64,000 nucleotides of DNA from Peptoniphilus rachelemmaiella (GCF_943169845.1 NZ_CALPBW010000003.1:62001-126000), one strand, 5' to 3'; shown: positions 26,850-36,396, numbered from the stretch's first letter. Translations and numbers: made by a program. Notes: generated by a model from the letters alone, not told the origin.

Positions 26850-28223
26850 CTAGCTATCCTTTCTCCGGTTCCAACCGGCGATCATTCTCTGTTCACTTCT
26901 TTCTACTGCCAAACTTCCCTCTGCCACATCTTTCGATACCGTGCTTCCGGCGGCGATAAAGGCGCCTTCGCCGATGGTGATAGGTGCCACCAAATTGACA
27001 TTGGATCCGATAAATGCATCGTCACCGATGGTGGTGCGGAATTTTTCCTTGCCGTTGTAATTGCAAAAGATGACGCCGCAGCTGATATTTACATTTTCTC
27101 CCACGTCGCCGTCGCCGATGTAGGCCAAATGACCCGCTTTGGTTCCCTTGCCGATATGAGAATTTTTTACTTCGACGAAGTTGCCGATGTGTACATTTTC
27201 TTCCAACACGCAGTTGGGGCGCAAATGGGCGTAGGGCCCCATGGTCACGCCGCGGCCCACCACGGATTTTTCCACGACGGATGAGTCGATCACCGCGCCG
27301 TCTGCAATGGTGCTGTCCACGATGCGGCTCGCGCCTTGAATCACGCAGCCTTCGCCGATGGTGGTCTCGCCTACCAGGTGGATGCTCGGCCCTAAAATGG
27401 TGTCGCGACCGATTTTGACGCCGCTGTCGATTAATGTGGAGGCGTCGTCCAGGAAGGTCACGCCGTTTTCCATGTGGTATTTGTTGATGCGACGGCGCAT
27501 GATTTTTTCACAGGCGGCCAATTGCACCCGGGAATTGACCCCGAGCATTTCTTCTTCGTCGCAAATGGTAAAACCGCCGATTTTCTTTCCGCCGTCTTTA
27601 AGCATTTGAATGACGTCGGTTAAGTACAGTTCGCTCTGTTTATTATTGGAACTCAAGTTGCCGATATTTTCTTTTAATGCCCGTCCGGTAAAGGCGAAGA
27701 TGCCCGTGTTCACTTCCGTAATGGCTTTTTCTTTGTCCGTGGCGTCTTTTTCTTCCACGATGCCAGCAATGGTGGAGTCTTGGTCGCGAATGATTCGGCC
27801 GTAGCCGAAGGGATCGCTGACCACGGCGGTCAGTACGCAGGCGTCAAAGTCGTGGCTTTCCACGAAGGCGCGGAATCTGGCGATGGTTTCTTCCTTAAAC
27901 AAGGGCGTATCGCCGGTCAATATATAGACCATGTCTTCGTCGGAAAATTCATCCATGGCACAGCTGACGGCATAGCCCGTGCCGTAGGGGACGCCTTCGC
28001 CCAGGGTTTGCTCGATAAACGTAAGCGGCGCGTCTTTAAAGTAGTCCATGACATCGTCTTTTTTATGGCCGACGATGACCACGGTTTTGTCCATGGCATT
28101 GGTGATGCAGTTGTCCACCACATAACTTAATATGGCCTTACCTGCAACTTTGTGCAGCACCTTGGGCATATCGGATTTCATCCGCGTGCCTTCGCCTGCC
28201 GCTAGAATAATTGATACATTCAC
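26850..28223 (-). CDS. glmU: Bifunctional UDP-GlcNAc pyrophosphorylase / GlcN-1-P acetyltransferase
   Basis: A 457-residue bifunctional enzyme making UDP-GlcNAc for peptidoglycan. The N-terminal uridyltransferase half begins [21 protein letters not shown] and the C-terminal half is a left-handed beta-helix with hexapeptide repeats (from ~250: [13 protein letters not shown], and [12 protein letters not shown]) holding the acetyltransferase site. The start is a GTG at 28223 preceded by GAGGTG. It is the first gene of glmU-prs-pth-mfd and has a strong promoter. Confidence 0.97.
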   Translation of the reverse strand: MNVSIILAAGEGTRMKSDMPKVLHKVAGKAILSYVVDNCITNAMDKTVVIVGHKKDDVMDYFKDAPLTFIEQTLGEGVPYGTGYAVSCAMDEFSDEDMVYILTGDTPLFKEETIARFRAFVESHDFDACVLTAVVSDPFGYGRIIRDQDSTIAGIVEEKDATDKEKAITEVNTGIFAFTGRALKENIGNLSSNNKQSELYLTDVIQMLKDGGKKIGGFTICDEEEMLGVNSRVQLAACEKIMRRRINKYHMENGVTFLDDASTLIDSGVKIGRDTILGPSIHLVGETTIGEGCVIQGASRIVDSTIADGAVIDSSVVEKSVVGRGVTMGPYAHLRPNCVLEENVHIGNFVEVKNSHIGKGTKAGHLAYIGDGDVGENVNISCGVIFCNYNGKEKFRTTIGDDAFIGSNVNLVAPITIGEGAFIAAGSTVSKDVAEGSLAVERSEQRMIAGWNRRKDS

Positions 28224-28256
28224 TCTTACACCTCACTCGTAATCCTTCTGGGATCT

Positions 28257-28285
28257 ATTATATCGAACAGGACAAATTCTCACAA
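28257..28285 (-). promoter_or_regulatory. Promoter of the glmU operon
   Basis: -35 TTGTGA (28280-28285), 17-nt spacer, -10 TATAAT (28257-28262). Confidence 0.75.
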
Positions 28286-28298
28286 CTTTTCTTCCCAT

Positions 28299-28331
28299 AA
28301 AGAAACGGCGTGCGCAAGGCCCGCCGCTTCG
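28299..28331 (-). terminator. Probable terminator of the hyd operon
   Basis: Minus-strand GAAGCGGCG, 11-nt loop, CGCCGTTTC. The following T-rich stretch (TTTCTTTA) is short, so termination may be partial. Confidence 0.5.
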
Positions 28332-28364
28332 GGTATTTTACTTCTTTTTCAGGTTCCCTCGATG

Positions 28365-29441
28365 TTATAAATCGATCTTATCTAAAATGCCTTTGGCCTC
28401 TGCGATCACCAGGCCGTAATTTGTGACGGGAACTTGAGCCTCCTCGACTTTGGCCACCCGTGCCTGTACCACCGGCCGCTGAAACATGCAGCTGCCGCAC
28501 ATAATGATTAAATCGTAGTCGCCTACATTTTCGGGAAAGCTCAGCCCCCGACTGAAATCCACCGTGATCTCATCGCCCAGTCGCTTTCGGAGCATGGCGG
28601 GGATTTTCACCCGGCCGATGTCTTCTTCCTTCGGCGCATGGGTGCAGGCTTCCGCCATGAGGATTTTCGCATCCGGAGGCAAGCTACGCAAGGTCTTTGC
28701 GCCACGAACCATGGCTTCGATGTCGCCTTTGGCACGGGCAAATAAAATGGAGAAGGATGTGATCTTTGACGATGCCGGTTTTTTCTTGTACACTTCCGAA
28801 AAGACTTGGGAGTCGGTGACGATCCAATCCGGCGCCTCGGCCAGTTTTTCGATGGCCTGATCCATGGTGTTCAAATCGCAAATGGTGGCGGTGAGTCCTT
28901 TGTCGATGACTTCCCTCAAGGCCTGTACCTGGGGCAGAATCAATCGCCCCTTCGGCGCCGATTCGTCTTGGGGCATGACGAAGAGCAGATGCCCTCCCAT
29001 GTCCATGCCGTCGAATAGGCCCGGGGCTTTCTTTTTTTCTTTAAAAAGGTCCGTGAGGGCGTTTAAAATCACATTCCGCTCGGGAAAAGGACGATTCAGT
29101 TTTAAAACCGGCAGATCTTTTTTCGCCAAGGGCTCCAAAATAGCGTCGCCCACCTCGCCGATTAAAATGGCGCCGTCGATTTCATCTACCACTTTCATGG
29201 TGCGGGCCACGCGGGCTTCGCCCAGCTCCGTCTCATCGGCGGTGCCTGCCGTGTCGATAAAAGTCACCGGCCCCAGACCGTCTACTTCCATGTTCTTATA
29301 CACCGGATCCGTGGTGGTGCCGGCTTTAGGCGAAACCATGGACGTGGTTTGCTCCGTGAGCAAATTCATCAAGGTACTTTTGCCGCTGTTTGTCTTTCCG
29401 AAAATGGCAATGTGCAGCCGAAGGCCTCTTTGCGTTTCCAT
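28365..29441 (-). CDS. hydF: [FeFe]-hydrogenase maturation GTPase HydF (shortened GTPase domain)
   Basis: HydF is the scaffold that assembles the 2Fe subcluster made by HydE and HydG and passes it to the hydrogenase. At 358 residues it is shorter than the usual ~400. G1 GKTNSGKS (15-22), the GTTTDPVYK switch and G3 DTAG (63-66) are intact, but the usual NKxD G4 motif reads KLNR (114-117), and roughly 30 residues seem missing before the dimerisation domain (which starts with GHLLFVMPQDESAPKGRLILPQV). The Fe-S motif has CTH (266-268) but MCGSC (314-318) where HCxxC is usual. The start ATG comes one base after the hydG stop (TGA-T-ATG). Family assignment is secure; GTPase competence is uncertain. 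Confidence 0.93.
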   Translation of the reverse strand: METQRGLRLHIAIFGKTNSGKSTLMNLLTEQTTSMVSPKAGTTTDPVYKNMEVDGLGPVTFIDTAGTADETELGEARVARTMKVVDEIDGAILIGEVGDAILEPLAKKDLPVLKLNRPFPERNVILNALTDLFKEKKKAPGLFDGMDMGGHLLFVMPQDESAPKGRLILPQVQALREVIDKGLTATICDLNTMDQAIEKLAEAPDWIVTDSQVFSEVYKKKPASSKITSFSILFARAKGDIEAMVRGAKTLRSLPPDAKILMAEACTHAPKEEDIGRVKIPAMLRKRLGDEITVDFSRGLSFPENVGDYDLIIMCGSCMFQRPVVQARVAKVEEAQVPVTNYGLVIAEAKGILDKIDL

Positions 29442-29442
29442 A

Positions 29443-30858
29443 TCAGAACCTGAAATCCCGCTCGCCGCCTTGAATGCGCTTCACGTATTCCGCGGCCTTT
29501 ACTCTTAAATCGTCTCGTTCCACATCTTTTAAGAAGTCGTGGATTTTTTCTTCCCCTAATTCGCGGGTGCTACCGGCGGCGTAGTCGGAGAGGTATTCCT
29601 GCAGCGTCATAATGGCGTTGGGTTGACAGAATTGGGCGATTTGGAAGCTCTTTACTTCTTCCATAAAGGTTTCGCCGGTACGCCCCGCCCGGTAGCAGGC
29701 TGTGCAGAAGCTGGGCAGATAGCCTAAATCCAAGAGCCAGTGAATGACTTCATCCAAGCTGCGGGAGTCGTCGGTATCGAATTGAGCGGAGTTGTCTTCT
29801 TCTCTGTCTTCATCGTAGCCGCCGACGGAGGTTTTGGAGCCGCCGCTGATTTGGGAGACGCCCAGTTCCAATGCCTTTCTGCGCATTTCTTTGCTTTCAC
29901 GGGTGGAAATAATCATGCCCGTGTAGGGAACGGAGACGCGAATCAAGGCGACGATGTCTTCGAAAATATCGTCGGGCACGCCGTTTTCAAATTCATCGGG
30001 ATCGATGTCGTCGGCGGGGCGAATACGGGGCACGGAAATGGTGTGGGGACCGACGCCCATGTAGGCTTCCAAGTGTTCCGCATGCATCAATTGGCCCACG
30101 AAGTCGTAGGGATAATTGTTCAGGCCGTACAAAACGCCGAGGCCCACGTCGTCGATGCCCCCTTCCATGGCCCGGTCCATGGCTTCCGTGTGGTAGGCCC
30201 AGTTGGACTTCGGTCCCGTCGGGTGCAGGGCTTCATAATTTTCTTTGTGATAGGTTTCTTGGAAAAGAATATAGGTGCCGATTTCCGCTTCTTTCAGCTT
30301 TCTGTAATTTTCCACGGTGGTGGCCGCGATGTTTACATTGACGCGGCGAATGGCGCCGTTTTTATGTTTAATGGAGTAAATGGTTTTAATGCTTTCCAAG
30401 ACGTATTCGATAGGATTGTTCACCGGATCTTCCCCGAGCTCCAGCGCCAGACGCTTGTGGCCCAAGTCTTGCAGGGCGATGACTTCTTTTTCGATTTGTT
30501 CCTGAGTCAGTTTCACCCGGTCCAGGTTTTTGTTTTTGTAGTGATAGGGGCAGTAGACACAGCCGTTGACGCAGTAGTTGGACAGATACAGGGGCGCGAA
30601 GAGCACGATGCGATTGCCGTAGTATTTCTTTTTAATTTCTCTCGCCAATTCGCGGAAAGATTCGCGAATATCTTCCAGCTCCGACATTAAAAGAACCGCC
30701 GCTTCCCGGTGGTCCAAGCCCTTCATCTTCCGGCCTTTTTCAAGAATGGCCTCTTGCATGGCGCGGTTGGTGCGATTCTTGTTGGCCTCTTCCAGCGTGG
30801 CCATAATTTCGTCGTGATTAATAAATTCCTCTGCCTTTGCAGACATCTTGTTATACAT
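29443..30858 (-). CDS. hydG: [FeFe]-hydrogenase maturation radical SAM tyrosine lyase HydG
   Basis: A 471-residue radical SAM enzyme that splits tyrosine to supply the CO and CN ligands of the H-cluster. The SAM-cluster cysteines are C96, C100 and C103 (NYCVNGCVYC). The C-terminal auxiliary cluster motif is FCTACYRAGRTGETFM (C385, C388), which separates HydG from ThiH. Length is normal. The ATG at 30858 follows GGGAGAACC and overlaps the end of hydE by 8 nt. It is part of the TM1266-hydE-hydG-hydF operon. Confidence 0.96.
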   Translation of the reverse strand: MYNKMSAKAEEFINHDEIMATLEEANKNRTNRAMQEAILEKGRKMKGLDHREAAVLLMSELEDIRESFRELAREIKKKYYGNRIVLFAPLYLSNYCVNGCVYCPYHYKNKNLDRVKLTQEQIEKEVIALQDLGHKRLALELGEDPVNNPIEYVLESIKTIYSIKHKNGAIRRVNVNIAATTVENYRKLKEAEIGTYILFQETYHKENYEALHPTGPKSNWAYHTEAMDRAMEGGIDDVGLGVLYGLNNYPYDFVGQLMHAEHLEAYMGVGPHTISVPRIRPADDIDPDEFENGVPDDIFEDIVALIRVSVPYTGMIISTRESKEMRRKALELGVSQISGGSKTSVGGYDEDREEDNSAQFDTDDSRSLDEVIHWLLDLGYLPSFCTACYRAGRTGETFMEEVKSFQIAQFCQPNAIMTLQEYLSDYAAGSTRELGEEKIHDFLKDVERDDLRVKAAEYVKRIQGGERDFRF

Positions 30859-31906
30859 AATGGTTCTCCCTTCCCGTAAAATCTCCTCGACTCATCACTA
30901 TTTCATAACCTAATTTGGCGATTTGCGCCTTCAGTTCCCTTAAATTTTCCGCCGCTTCCAGGGCAAAGGCCGCCTTGTTGTCGTAAAGGGCGTAGCTTTT
31001 TCGCACCCGCGTCGGCGACAGATTGGGCATAAACACATTGGCTCCGGCTAAAATGCCCCGATTGCGTCCGTCCTCGGCCAGGGTCTGCATGGCGGTAGTA
31101 GACGGAATATTGGCCGTGGGAAACAGCAGACGCAAAATGGCGATGCACATGGCCGTCATCTCCACGCTGCCGTTTTCAAAATCCCGAAAAGGCGTGGCAT
31201 GATGACGCACATAGGGACCGATACCGATCATGGCCGGCTGAAATTCCTGCAGGAACATAAAGTCCTCCACTAAATTTTCCGTGGTCTGATAAGGACTGCC
31301 CACCATAAAGCCGCTTCCCACCTGATAGCCCAAAGCCTTTAAATCCATGAGGCATTTCAGACGTTTTTCACGGTCCATCTCGCTTGGATGGAGCTTTTTG
31401 TAATGCTCGGGATTGTAGGTTTCGTGGCGCAACAAAAAGCGGTCGGCGCCGGCTTCTTTTAAGCGGGCATAGCTTTCCATGCTTCTTTCACCGACGGAAA
31501 GGGTGATGGCACAGCCCGGCTGAATCTTTTTGATTCGCCGCACCCATTCCATTAGCCGCTCGTCGGTAAAATAAGCATCTTCGCCTCCTTGAAGAACGAA
31601 GGTTTGAAAGCCTGCCTCGGCGCCGACGGCCACGGATGTTTCCAACTCTTCCGTGGTGATTCGGTAGCGTTCGACCTCGTCGTTTGCCCGACGAATGCCG
31701 CAGTAGTAGCAATTGTTATGACAATAGTTTGTAAATTCAATTAAACCGCGCACGTAAATTTTTTTGTGAAAGTGCAGGTCGGTAATGGCGCGCGCCTTTT
31801 CAAACACCGCCTCTTCCACTGCCTCGCGGTTTTCGAGTAAATAGCGAATGTCGTCTCGTCCAAGTCCTTGACCCTCATCTACTTTTCTGAATAATTCCTG
31901 AATCAT
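30851..31906 (-). CDS. hydE: [FeFe]-hydrogenase maturation radical SAM protein HydE
   Basis: A 351-residue radical SAM enzyme that acts with HydG and HydF to build the azadithiolate-bridged 2Fe unit. The CX3CX2C motif is C62, C66 and C69 (NYCHNNCYYCG), then a BATS-type barrel with LQGGEDAYFTDERL, RHETYNPEHYKKLHP and GSPYQTTENLVEDF. Its ATG overlaps the stop of the TM1266-like gene (ATGA). No structural hydrogenase gene is in this window, so the client lies elsewhere. Confidence 0.96.
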   Translation of the reverse strand: MIQELFRKVDEGQGLGRDDIRYLLENREAVEEAVFEKARAITDLHFHKKIYVRGLIEFTNYCHNNCYYCGIRRANDEVERYRITTEELETSVAVGAEAGFQTFVLQGGEDAYFTDERLMEWVRRIKKIQPGCAITLSVGERSMESYARLKEAGADRFLLRHETYNPEHYKKLHPSEMDREKRLKCLMDLKALGYQVGSGFMVGSPYQTTENLVEDFMFLQEFQPAMIGIGPYVRHHATPFRDFENGSVEMTAMCIAILRLLFPTANIPSTTAMQTLAEDGRNRGILAGANVFMPNLSPTRVRKSYALYDNKAAFALEAAENLRELKAQIAKLGYEIVMSRGDFTGRENHYV

Positions 31907-32157
31907 AGATCTCCGGCCAGCGTGGTACGCACAGTGACATTGTCCAGCATGCCCAGTTTTCCCGACAGGGCATTGATTCTATCTTGTTTGCCGTCGACGA
32001 CGACACTGATAAGCGACAATTCGCGTTTCGGGTAGGGAATGCCTAATCGTCCCACAATAATGTCCCGCTCCTCGTGTAAGAGATCGTTGATGCTCTTAAT
32101 GATTTCACCGGAGCCGGTCTCGACGATTATGGCGATGATTCCCAATTTTTCGTTCAT
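31903..32157 (-). CDS. TM1266-family iron-only hydrogenase system regulator
   Basis: An 84-residue ACT/NikR-C-like small domain (MNEKLGIIAIIVE, LLHEERDIIVGRLGIPY, LSLISVVVDGKQDRINALSGKLG) of the TM1266 family, which typically accompanies hydE, hydG and hydF and is called the iron-only hydrogenase system regulator. It has no DNA-binding domain, so its regulatory role is inferred from linkage. The ATG at 32157 follows GGAGGTGTCT; a GTG two codons upstream is less likely. First gene of the operon. Confidence 0.88.
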   Translation of the reverse strand: MNEKLGIIAIIVETGSGEIIKSINDLLHEERDIIVGRLGIPYPKRELSLISVVVDGKQDRINALSGKLGMLDNVTVRTTLAGDL

Positions 32158-32228
32158 AGACACCTCCTACCTCTTCCTCAAGGCCGTACCTCTCGGAAAA
32201 GGAACCTATTCTACTTCTTACAGTCTTC

Positions 32229-32237
32229 ATTTTAGCA
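32229..32237 (-). promoter_or_regulatory. Extended -10 promoter of the hyd operon
   Basis: TGCTAAAAT on the minus strand, 72 nt upstream of the first gene; the -35 is weak (GTGGCG). The ~70-nt leader is rich in short complementary GGAAAAGG/CCTT pieces, but I could not settle one fold. Confidence 0.45.
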
Positions 32238-32330
32238 CAGCAGAGGCGATTCGCCACCCTGTGAGAGAAAATTTAGATATTTTTTTCACCAATCCGTCTT
32301 CAATTGGAATGCCCCTTCCATTTCGCCATC

Positions 32331-32358
32331 AAAAAAGAGCCGGCGATCCGACTCTTTT
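32331..32358 (-). terminator. Terminator of the nucleoside-transporter operon
   Basis: Minus-strand AAAAGAG-TCGG, loop, CCGG-CTCTTTT and more T, just after the PPC gene stop codon. Confidence 0.85.
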
Positions 32359-32370
32359 CATGCCTATGGT

Positions 32371-32793
32371 TTAAAACATCATTTGGTTCACGCCGATGCC
32401 GTCGTTGAACGTTCGATCGATGACACCCTTTATCGGGCGAATGAAAATTTCCGCCGTGACGGAAATCACCGCCGATTGCAAGTGCCCACCAAAGACGCGG
32501 CCTTCCGTGTTCCCTAAATTTATGTGGGCATGAAGGTAAGGCGCACCATCTTTTCTCGAAAGATTTCCAACCAGCGAAGTGACCTCAAAGGGCTCTTTCA
32601 ACGGGATGTCGTTGTATTTTTTTGCCTTCGTATCCATAATTCCGACCACTACATCGTCAGCGGCACCGAGGCCGTAGACCGTGGCCGCCTGAATATTTTC
32701 TTTTTCAGCCAAGTCGAGAATGCTCGTGCAAATTTCGTCGCCGGGGTCCAAACGCAGGGCAATCATGCCGTCATCAAATACTTTGTAATCCAT
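32371..32793 (-). CDS. PPC-domain (DUF296) protein
   Basis: A 140-residue single-domain protein of the PPC/DUF296 family: the RLDPGDEICTSILDLAE start, the ATVYGLGAADDV turn, and the YLHAHINLG metal-like histidine pair followed by the VFGGHLQSA motif. Bacterial members form trimers. The plant relatives carry AT-hooks and bind DNA, but this protein has no AT-hook. Function unknown. It starts 11 nt after the last permease gene of the BMP transporter, with AAAGGAG upstream, so it is probably the final gene of that operon. Confidence 0.8.
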   Translation of the reverse strand: MDYKVFDDGMIALRLDPGDEICTSILDLAEKENIQAATVYGLGAADDVVVGIMDTKAKKYNDIPLKEPFEVTSLVGNLSRKDGAPYLHAHINLGNTEGRVFGGHLQSAVISVTAEIFIRPIKGVIDRTFNDGIGVNQMMF

Positions 32794-32804
32794 CTTTTTC
32801 TCCT

Positions 32805-33743
32805 TTACTTGTTTCGCTTATAGGGAATCCCGTTGGCGCTGGGGCCGCGGGCTTCGCCGACAAAGACGACCATGGCGAACATGGTAATGATGTAGGGCAG
32901 CATATTCAACAAGTCCGGTGCCACTTTCAATGAGGTTGAGCCCATGAAGATAACCAAACCTTCCGCTGCGCCGAAGAGGAGACAGGCCAAGAGGGTGGTG
33001 TGGGGTTTCCATCCGCCGAAAATAACCGCCGCCAAGGCGATAAAGCCTTGCCCGGAGATCAGGGTTTCGCGGAAATTGGCCACCACGGCAAGGGACAAGC
33101 TGGCGCCGCCGAGCCCGGCTAAAAAGCCCGAGGTCAAGACGCCGATGTATTTGATCTTATACACGTCCACGCCCAAGGTTTCCGCCGCGTGGGGGTGTTC
33201 GCCGACGGAGCGAATCCGAAGGCCCAGCTTCGTCTTGTAGAGGACGAAATAGACCAGGGCCACGACGATAAAGGCGATGTAGACCGTAATGTATTGGCCG
33301 AAAATAATGTCCGGCGCACTTCCCGAGGGAAAGAGGTGGTTTAATACGCGGGGCATTTTGTTTTTTAAGGGAATGGGCTTGGTCATGGCCGCGCCGTCGA
33401 AAAACATGCGGGCGAGGAAGATGGCAAGGCCGGGTCCCAAAAGATTTAATGCCGTCCCGCTGACCACGTGATCGGCACCGAAGTGAATGGTGGCGATGCC
33501 GTGTAAGAGGGCGATGGCCATGCCGCCGAAGCCGGCGGACAAAAAGGCGATCCAGGGATTGCCTGTGTAATAGCCCACGGTGGCGCCGACCACGGCGCCG
33601 ATGGTCATCATGCCTTCGAGACCGATGTTGACGACGCCGGTGTTTTCACTGACGACGCCGCCCATGGCCGTATAAATTAAAGGAGCGGCGTAAAGGAGCG
33701 TAATGCCTAATATGCCGGCAAAGCTCATAAGAAGATTATCCAA
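32805..33743 (-). CDS. Nucleoside ABC transporter permease (NupQ/YufQ-like)
   Basis: A 312-residue BPD_transp_2-type permease with about eight to ten transmembrane helices and the GLRIRSVGEHPHAAETLGV coupling loop. It pairs with the second permease and the ATPase upstream to import nucleosides via the BMP lipoprotein. I place the start at the TTG 33743, 6 nt after GGAGGGG; this start overlaps the previous gene's stop by 8 nt. An upstream frame extension has no ribosome site and a non-membrane, highly basic sequence. Confidence 0.9.
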   Translation of the reverse strand: MDNLLMSFAGILGITLLYAAPLIYTAMGGVVSENTGVVNIGLEGMMTIGAVVGATVGYYTGNPWIAFLSAGFGGMAIALLHGIATIHFGADHVVSGTALNLLGPGLAIFLARMFFDGAAMTKPIPLKNKMPRVLNHLFPSGSAPDIIFGQYITVYIAFIVVALVYFVLYKTKLGLRIRSVGEHPHAAETLGVDVYKIKYIGVLTSGFLAGLGGASLSLAVVANFRETLISGQGFIALAAVIFGGWKPHTTLLACLLFGAAEGLVIFMGSTSLKVAPDLLNMLPYIITMFAMVVFVGEARGPSANGIPYKRNK

Positions 33744-34848
33744 CTTGTTCCCCTCCTTTTTCTTTTTTCGATGCGAAACGCGTGCGAATCCAGTCCATAA
33801 ATTGCGGCATAGCAATAAACAGGACGATGATGCCGATAACGATGTTAATGACTTCCGAGGGCGTCTTTAGCGCGGAGTTTAATTTGCCGCCGCCGTAGCT
33901 TAAGGCCGCAAACAAGATCCCCGAGGGAATGCAGGCGATGGGATGGTTGGCCGCAATTAAGGACACGGCGATGCCGTTAAAGCCATAGCCCTGTTGCGCC
34001 GCCAAGAGGCCGATGTTTTGCGACACACCTAATACCTGTACCGCACCGGCGAGTCCGGCCAAGCCGCCGGAGATGGCCATGGAAATCATGGTGTTCTTTT
34101 TAATGTCGATGCCGCCGTATTCCGCCGCAAAGCGGTTGAAACCCACGGCTTTTAATTGATAGCCCAAGGTGGTTTTCTTTAAGATAAACCAGGCCAAGAC
34201 GGCGACGATGACGGCGATGAAAATCCCCCAGTGAATGGGCGGATTTAAAATGCCGCGGAGAAATTCGTTGTTTTTCAGCATGGCGCGTCCGGCTTCGGAG
34301 CGTTTCCATTCGTTTAAAATGCGAATGCTTGCCGACGGCTGAATAGTAAAGGAATAGTTGCTGTCGGGCTTTCTTAAAAAGGCTTTGGTAAGCATATAAT
34401 TGCTGAGATAAAAAGCCACCCAGTTTAACATAATCGACGAAATAACTTCGTTGACGCCTCGCTTGGCCTTAAACAAACCCACGAGACCGCCCCACAGGGC
34501 GCCGAAGAGCATGCCGATCAACAGGGCCACGATGCCGTGAATCACCGGCGGCAGGTGGAGAACCACCCCGGCGGTAACGGCGGCGAGGCTGCCCATAATG
34601 AACTGACCTTCCGCGCCGATATTAAAGATCCCCGTTTGAAAAGCAAAGGCCACGGCGATCCCCGTTAAAATAATGGGCACAGCTTCCACAATGGTCCATG
34701 AGAAAAATTTCGGCTTACCGAAAGCGCCGAGGATCATGACCTTGTAGGCCTCCAGGGGATTGACCCCCACCAAGGCAAAGATAACCGCCCCGACCAACAG
34801 GCCCAAGAGGATGGACATGCAGGTATAGTAGAGCATTTTTTTATTCAC
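33736..34848 (-). CDS. Nucleoside ABC transporter permease (NupP/YufP-like)
   Basis: A 370-residue membrane subunit with about ten hydrophobic segments, the TGIFNIGAEGQFIMGSLAA motif and the LGYQLKAVGFNRFAAEYGGI coupling loop of the BMP/Nup family. A ~60-residue loop (NSNYSF...LNPPIHW region) between central helices is typical of this longer subunit. The GTG at 34848 sits 8 nt after GGGAGG and overlaps the ATPase stop by 8 nt, so the transporter subunits are translationally coupled. Confidence 0.92.
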   Translation of the reverse strand: MNKKMLYYTCMSILLGLLVGAVIFALVGVNPLEAYKVMILGAFGKPKFFSWTIVEAVPIILTGIAVAFAFQTGIFNIGAEGQFIMGSLAAVTAGVVLHLPPVIHGIVALLIGMLFGALWGGLVGLFKAKRGVNEVISSIMLNWVAFYLSNYMLTKAFLRKPDSNYSFTIQPSASIRILNEWKRSEAGRAMLKNNEFLRGILNPPIHWGIFIAVIVAVLAWFILKKTTLGYQLKAVGFNRFAAEYGGIDIKKNTMISMAISGGLAGLAGAVQVLGVSQNIGLLAAQQGYGFNGIAVSLIAANHPIACIPSGILFAALSYGGGKLNSALKTPSEVINIVIGIIVLFIAMPQFMDWIRTRFASKKEKGGEQVG

Positions 34849-36370
34849 TGTCCACACCTCCCGCCATGTAGTAGCCCAGTCGTTTTTGATCCGCTTCCCC
34901 TTCGTTGAAGGTCTTTGTAATGGCTCCTTCATAAATTATGCCGATGCGGTCGGAAAGACTCATAACTTCATCTAATTCAAAGCTCACCAAAAGCACGGCG
35001 CGCCCCTTGTCCCGCTGTTGCACCAAAAATTGATGGATGTTTTCAATGGCGCCTACGTCCAAGCCGCGGGTGGGTTGTGCGGCGATTAGAATGTCCGGAT
35101 CGTCGTCGATTTCCCGGGCGAGAATTACCTTTTGTTGGTTCCCGCCGGACAGATCGCCGGCCAGATAGCGGCTTTTTCTCGGACGAATATCGAAAGATTC
35201 CATTAATTTATCCGTATGCTCACCAATGGGGGCTTCCTGCAAAATTCCCTTGGAGGAATAGGGCGCTTGGTCGAAACTGTGAAGCACCATGTTTTCCGCC
35301 ACGGTAAATTCCTGTACCAGGCCCCGTTTGTTGCGGTCTTCGGGAATGTTGTTCATGCCCGCCTCGCGAATGGTCTTGGGCGTGGCATTGGTCACGTCCT
35401 TGCCTGCGATGACCACCTTGCCTGCCTCGACTTTTCTAAGACCGGTAATGGCTTCTAAAAATTCGCTTTGGCCGTTGCCGTCGACGCCGGCGACGCCGAA
35501 AATTTCACCTTTACGAACTTCCAGATTCAGTCCCTTCACCACTTCCACGCCGCGAACGTCTTTCACGTGGAGATTTTCGATGTGTAGCGCCACTTCTCCG
35601 GCGTCCACGGGCTTTTTATTGACCTTAAATTCAATGGCACGGCCCACCATCATTTCGGCGAGGTCCGCCTCCGTGGTGCTCGCTACATCCACGGTGTCGA
35701 TGCGCTTGCCCCGTCGAATAATCGTGCACTTTTCCGCCAACGCCTTAATTTCCTTAAGCTTGTGCGTAATAATGATGATGCTCTTGCCTTCGGCGGCCAG
35801 GGCCTTAATGATTTCGATGAGCTCTTCAATTTCCTGTGGCGTCAAAACCGCCGTAGGTTCGTCGAAAATCAAAATCTCCGCATCCCGGTAAAGGGCCTTT
35901 AAGATCTCTACCCGCTGCTGCATACCCACGGAAATGTCTTCGATCTTTGCATCGGGATCGATTTTTAAACCGTAGCGATTGGAAAGGGCCACAACTTTTT
36001 CACGGGCGGTTTTTTTATCTAAAACCACGCCCTTCGTCGGCTCTTCGCCGAGAATAATGTTTTCTACCACCGTGAAAGGCTGAAACAGCATGAAGTGTTG
36101 ATGCACCATGCCCAAGCCTTTTTCGATGGCATCTTTCGGTCCTTGGAAATTCACCGATTCCCCATTGATCTTGACTTCGCCGAAAGTAGGCATATACAAG
36201 CCATATAAAACATTCATCAGTGTACTTTTGCCGGCACCGTTTTCGCCGAGGAGGGCGTGAATTTCGCCTTTCTCTACGACCAGGTCGATGCCGTCATTGG
36301 CTTTGAAATCGCCAAATAATTTCGTTATCCCGCGCATCTCAACGGCCGGCGCGAGTTTATTCTCAACCAT
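34841..36370 (-). CDS. Nucleoside ABC transporter, duplicated ATP-binding protein (NupO/YufO-like)
   Basis: A 509-residue ATPase with two ABC cassettes, as in sugar/nucleoside importers. The first has GENGAGKST (Walker A), [15 protein letters not shown] (signature) and [10 protein letters not shown]. The second is degenerate: GVDGNGQSE in place of Walker [15 protein letters not shown] as signature and [11 protein letters not shown]. One active and one degenerate site is normal here. The second of two adjacent ATGs (36370) is 5 nt after AAGGGGG. It has its own promoter downstream of the binding-protein terminator. Confidence 0.95.
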   Translation of the reverse strand: MVENKLAPAVEMRGITKLFGDFKANDGIDLVVEKGEIHALLGENGAGKSTLMNVLYGLYMPTFGEVKINGESVNFQGPKDAIEKGLGMVHQHFMLFQPFTVVENIILGEEPTKGVVLDKKTAREKVVALSNRYGLKIDPDAKIEDISVGMQQRVEILKALYRDAEILIFDEPTAVLTPQEIEELIEIIKALAAEGKSIIIITHKLKEIKALAEKCTIIRRGKRIDTVDVASTTEADLAEMMVGRAIEFKVNKKPVDAGEVALHIENLHVKDVRGVEVVKGLNLEVRKGEIFGVAGVDGNGQSEFLEAITGLRKVEAGKVVIAGKDVTNATPKTIREAGMNNIPEDRNKRGLVQEFTVAENMVLHSFDQAPYSSKGILQEAPIGEHTDKLMESFDIRPRKSRYLAGDLSGGNQQKVILAREIDDDPDILIAAQPTRGLDVGAIENIHQFLVQQRDKGRAVLLVSFELDEVMSLSDRIGIIYEGAITKTFNEGEADQKRLGYYMAGGVDSE

Positions 36371-36396
36371 CATTACCCCCTTCATCTATTGAGTCA

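Noticed and set aside
29740..30690. A 316-codon plus-strand frame opposite hydG
   Set aside because: A shadow of a highly conserved radical SAM gene; composition is a mirror of hydG codons and no ribosome site fits.
33744..33815. Basic N-terminal extension of the second nucleoside permease
   Set aside because: It is out-of-frame coding of the preceding permease; the TTG with GGAGGGG restores the normal start of this family.
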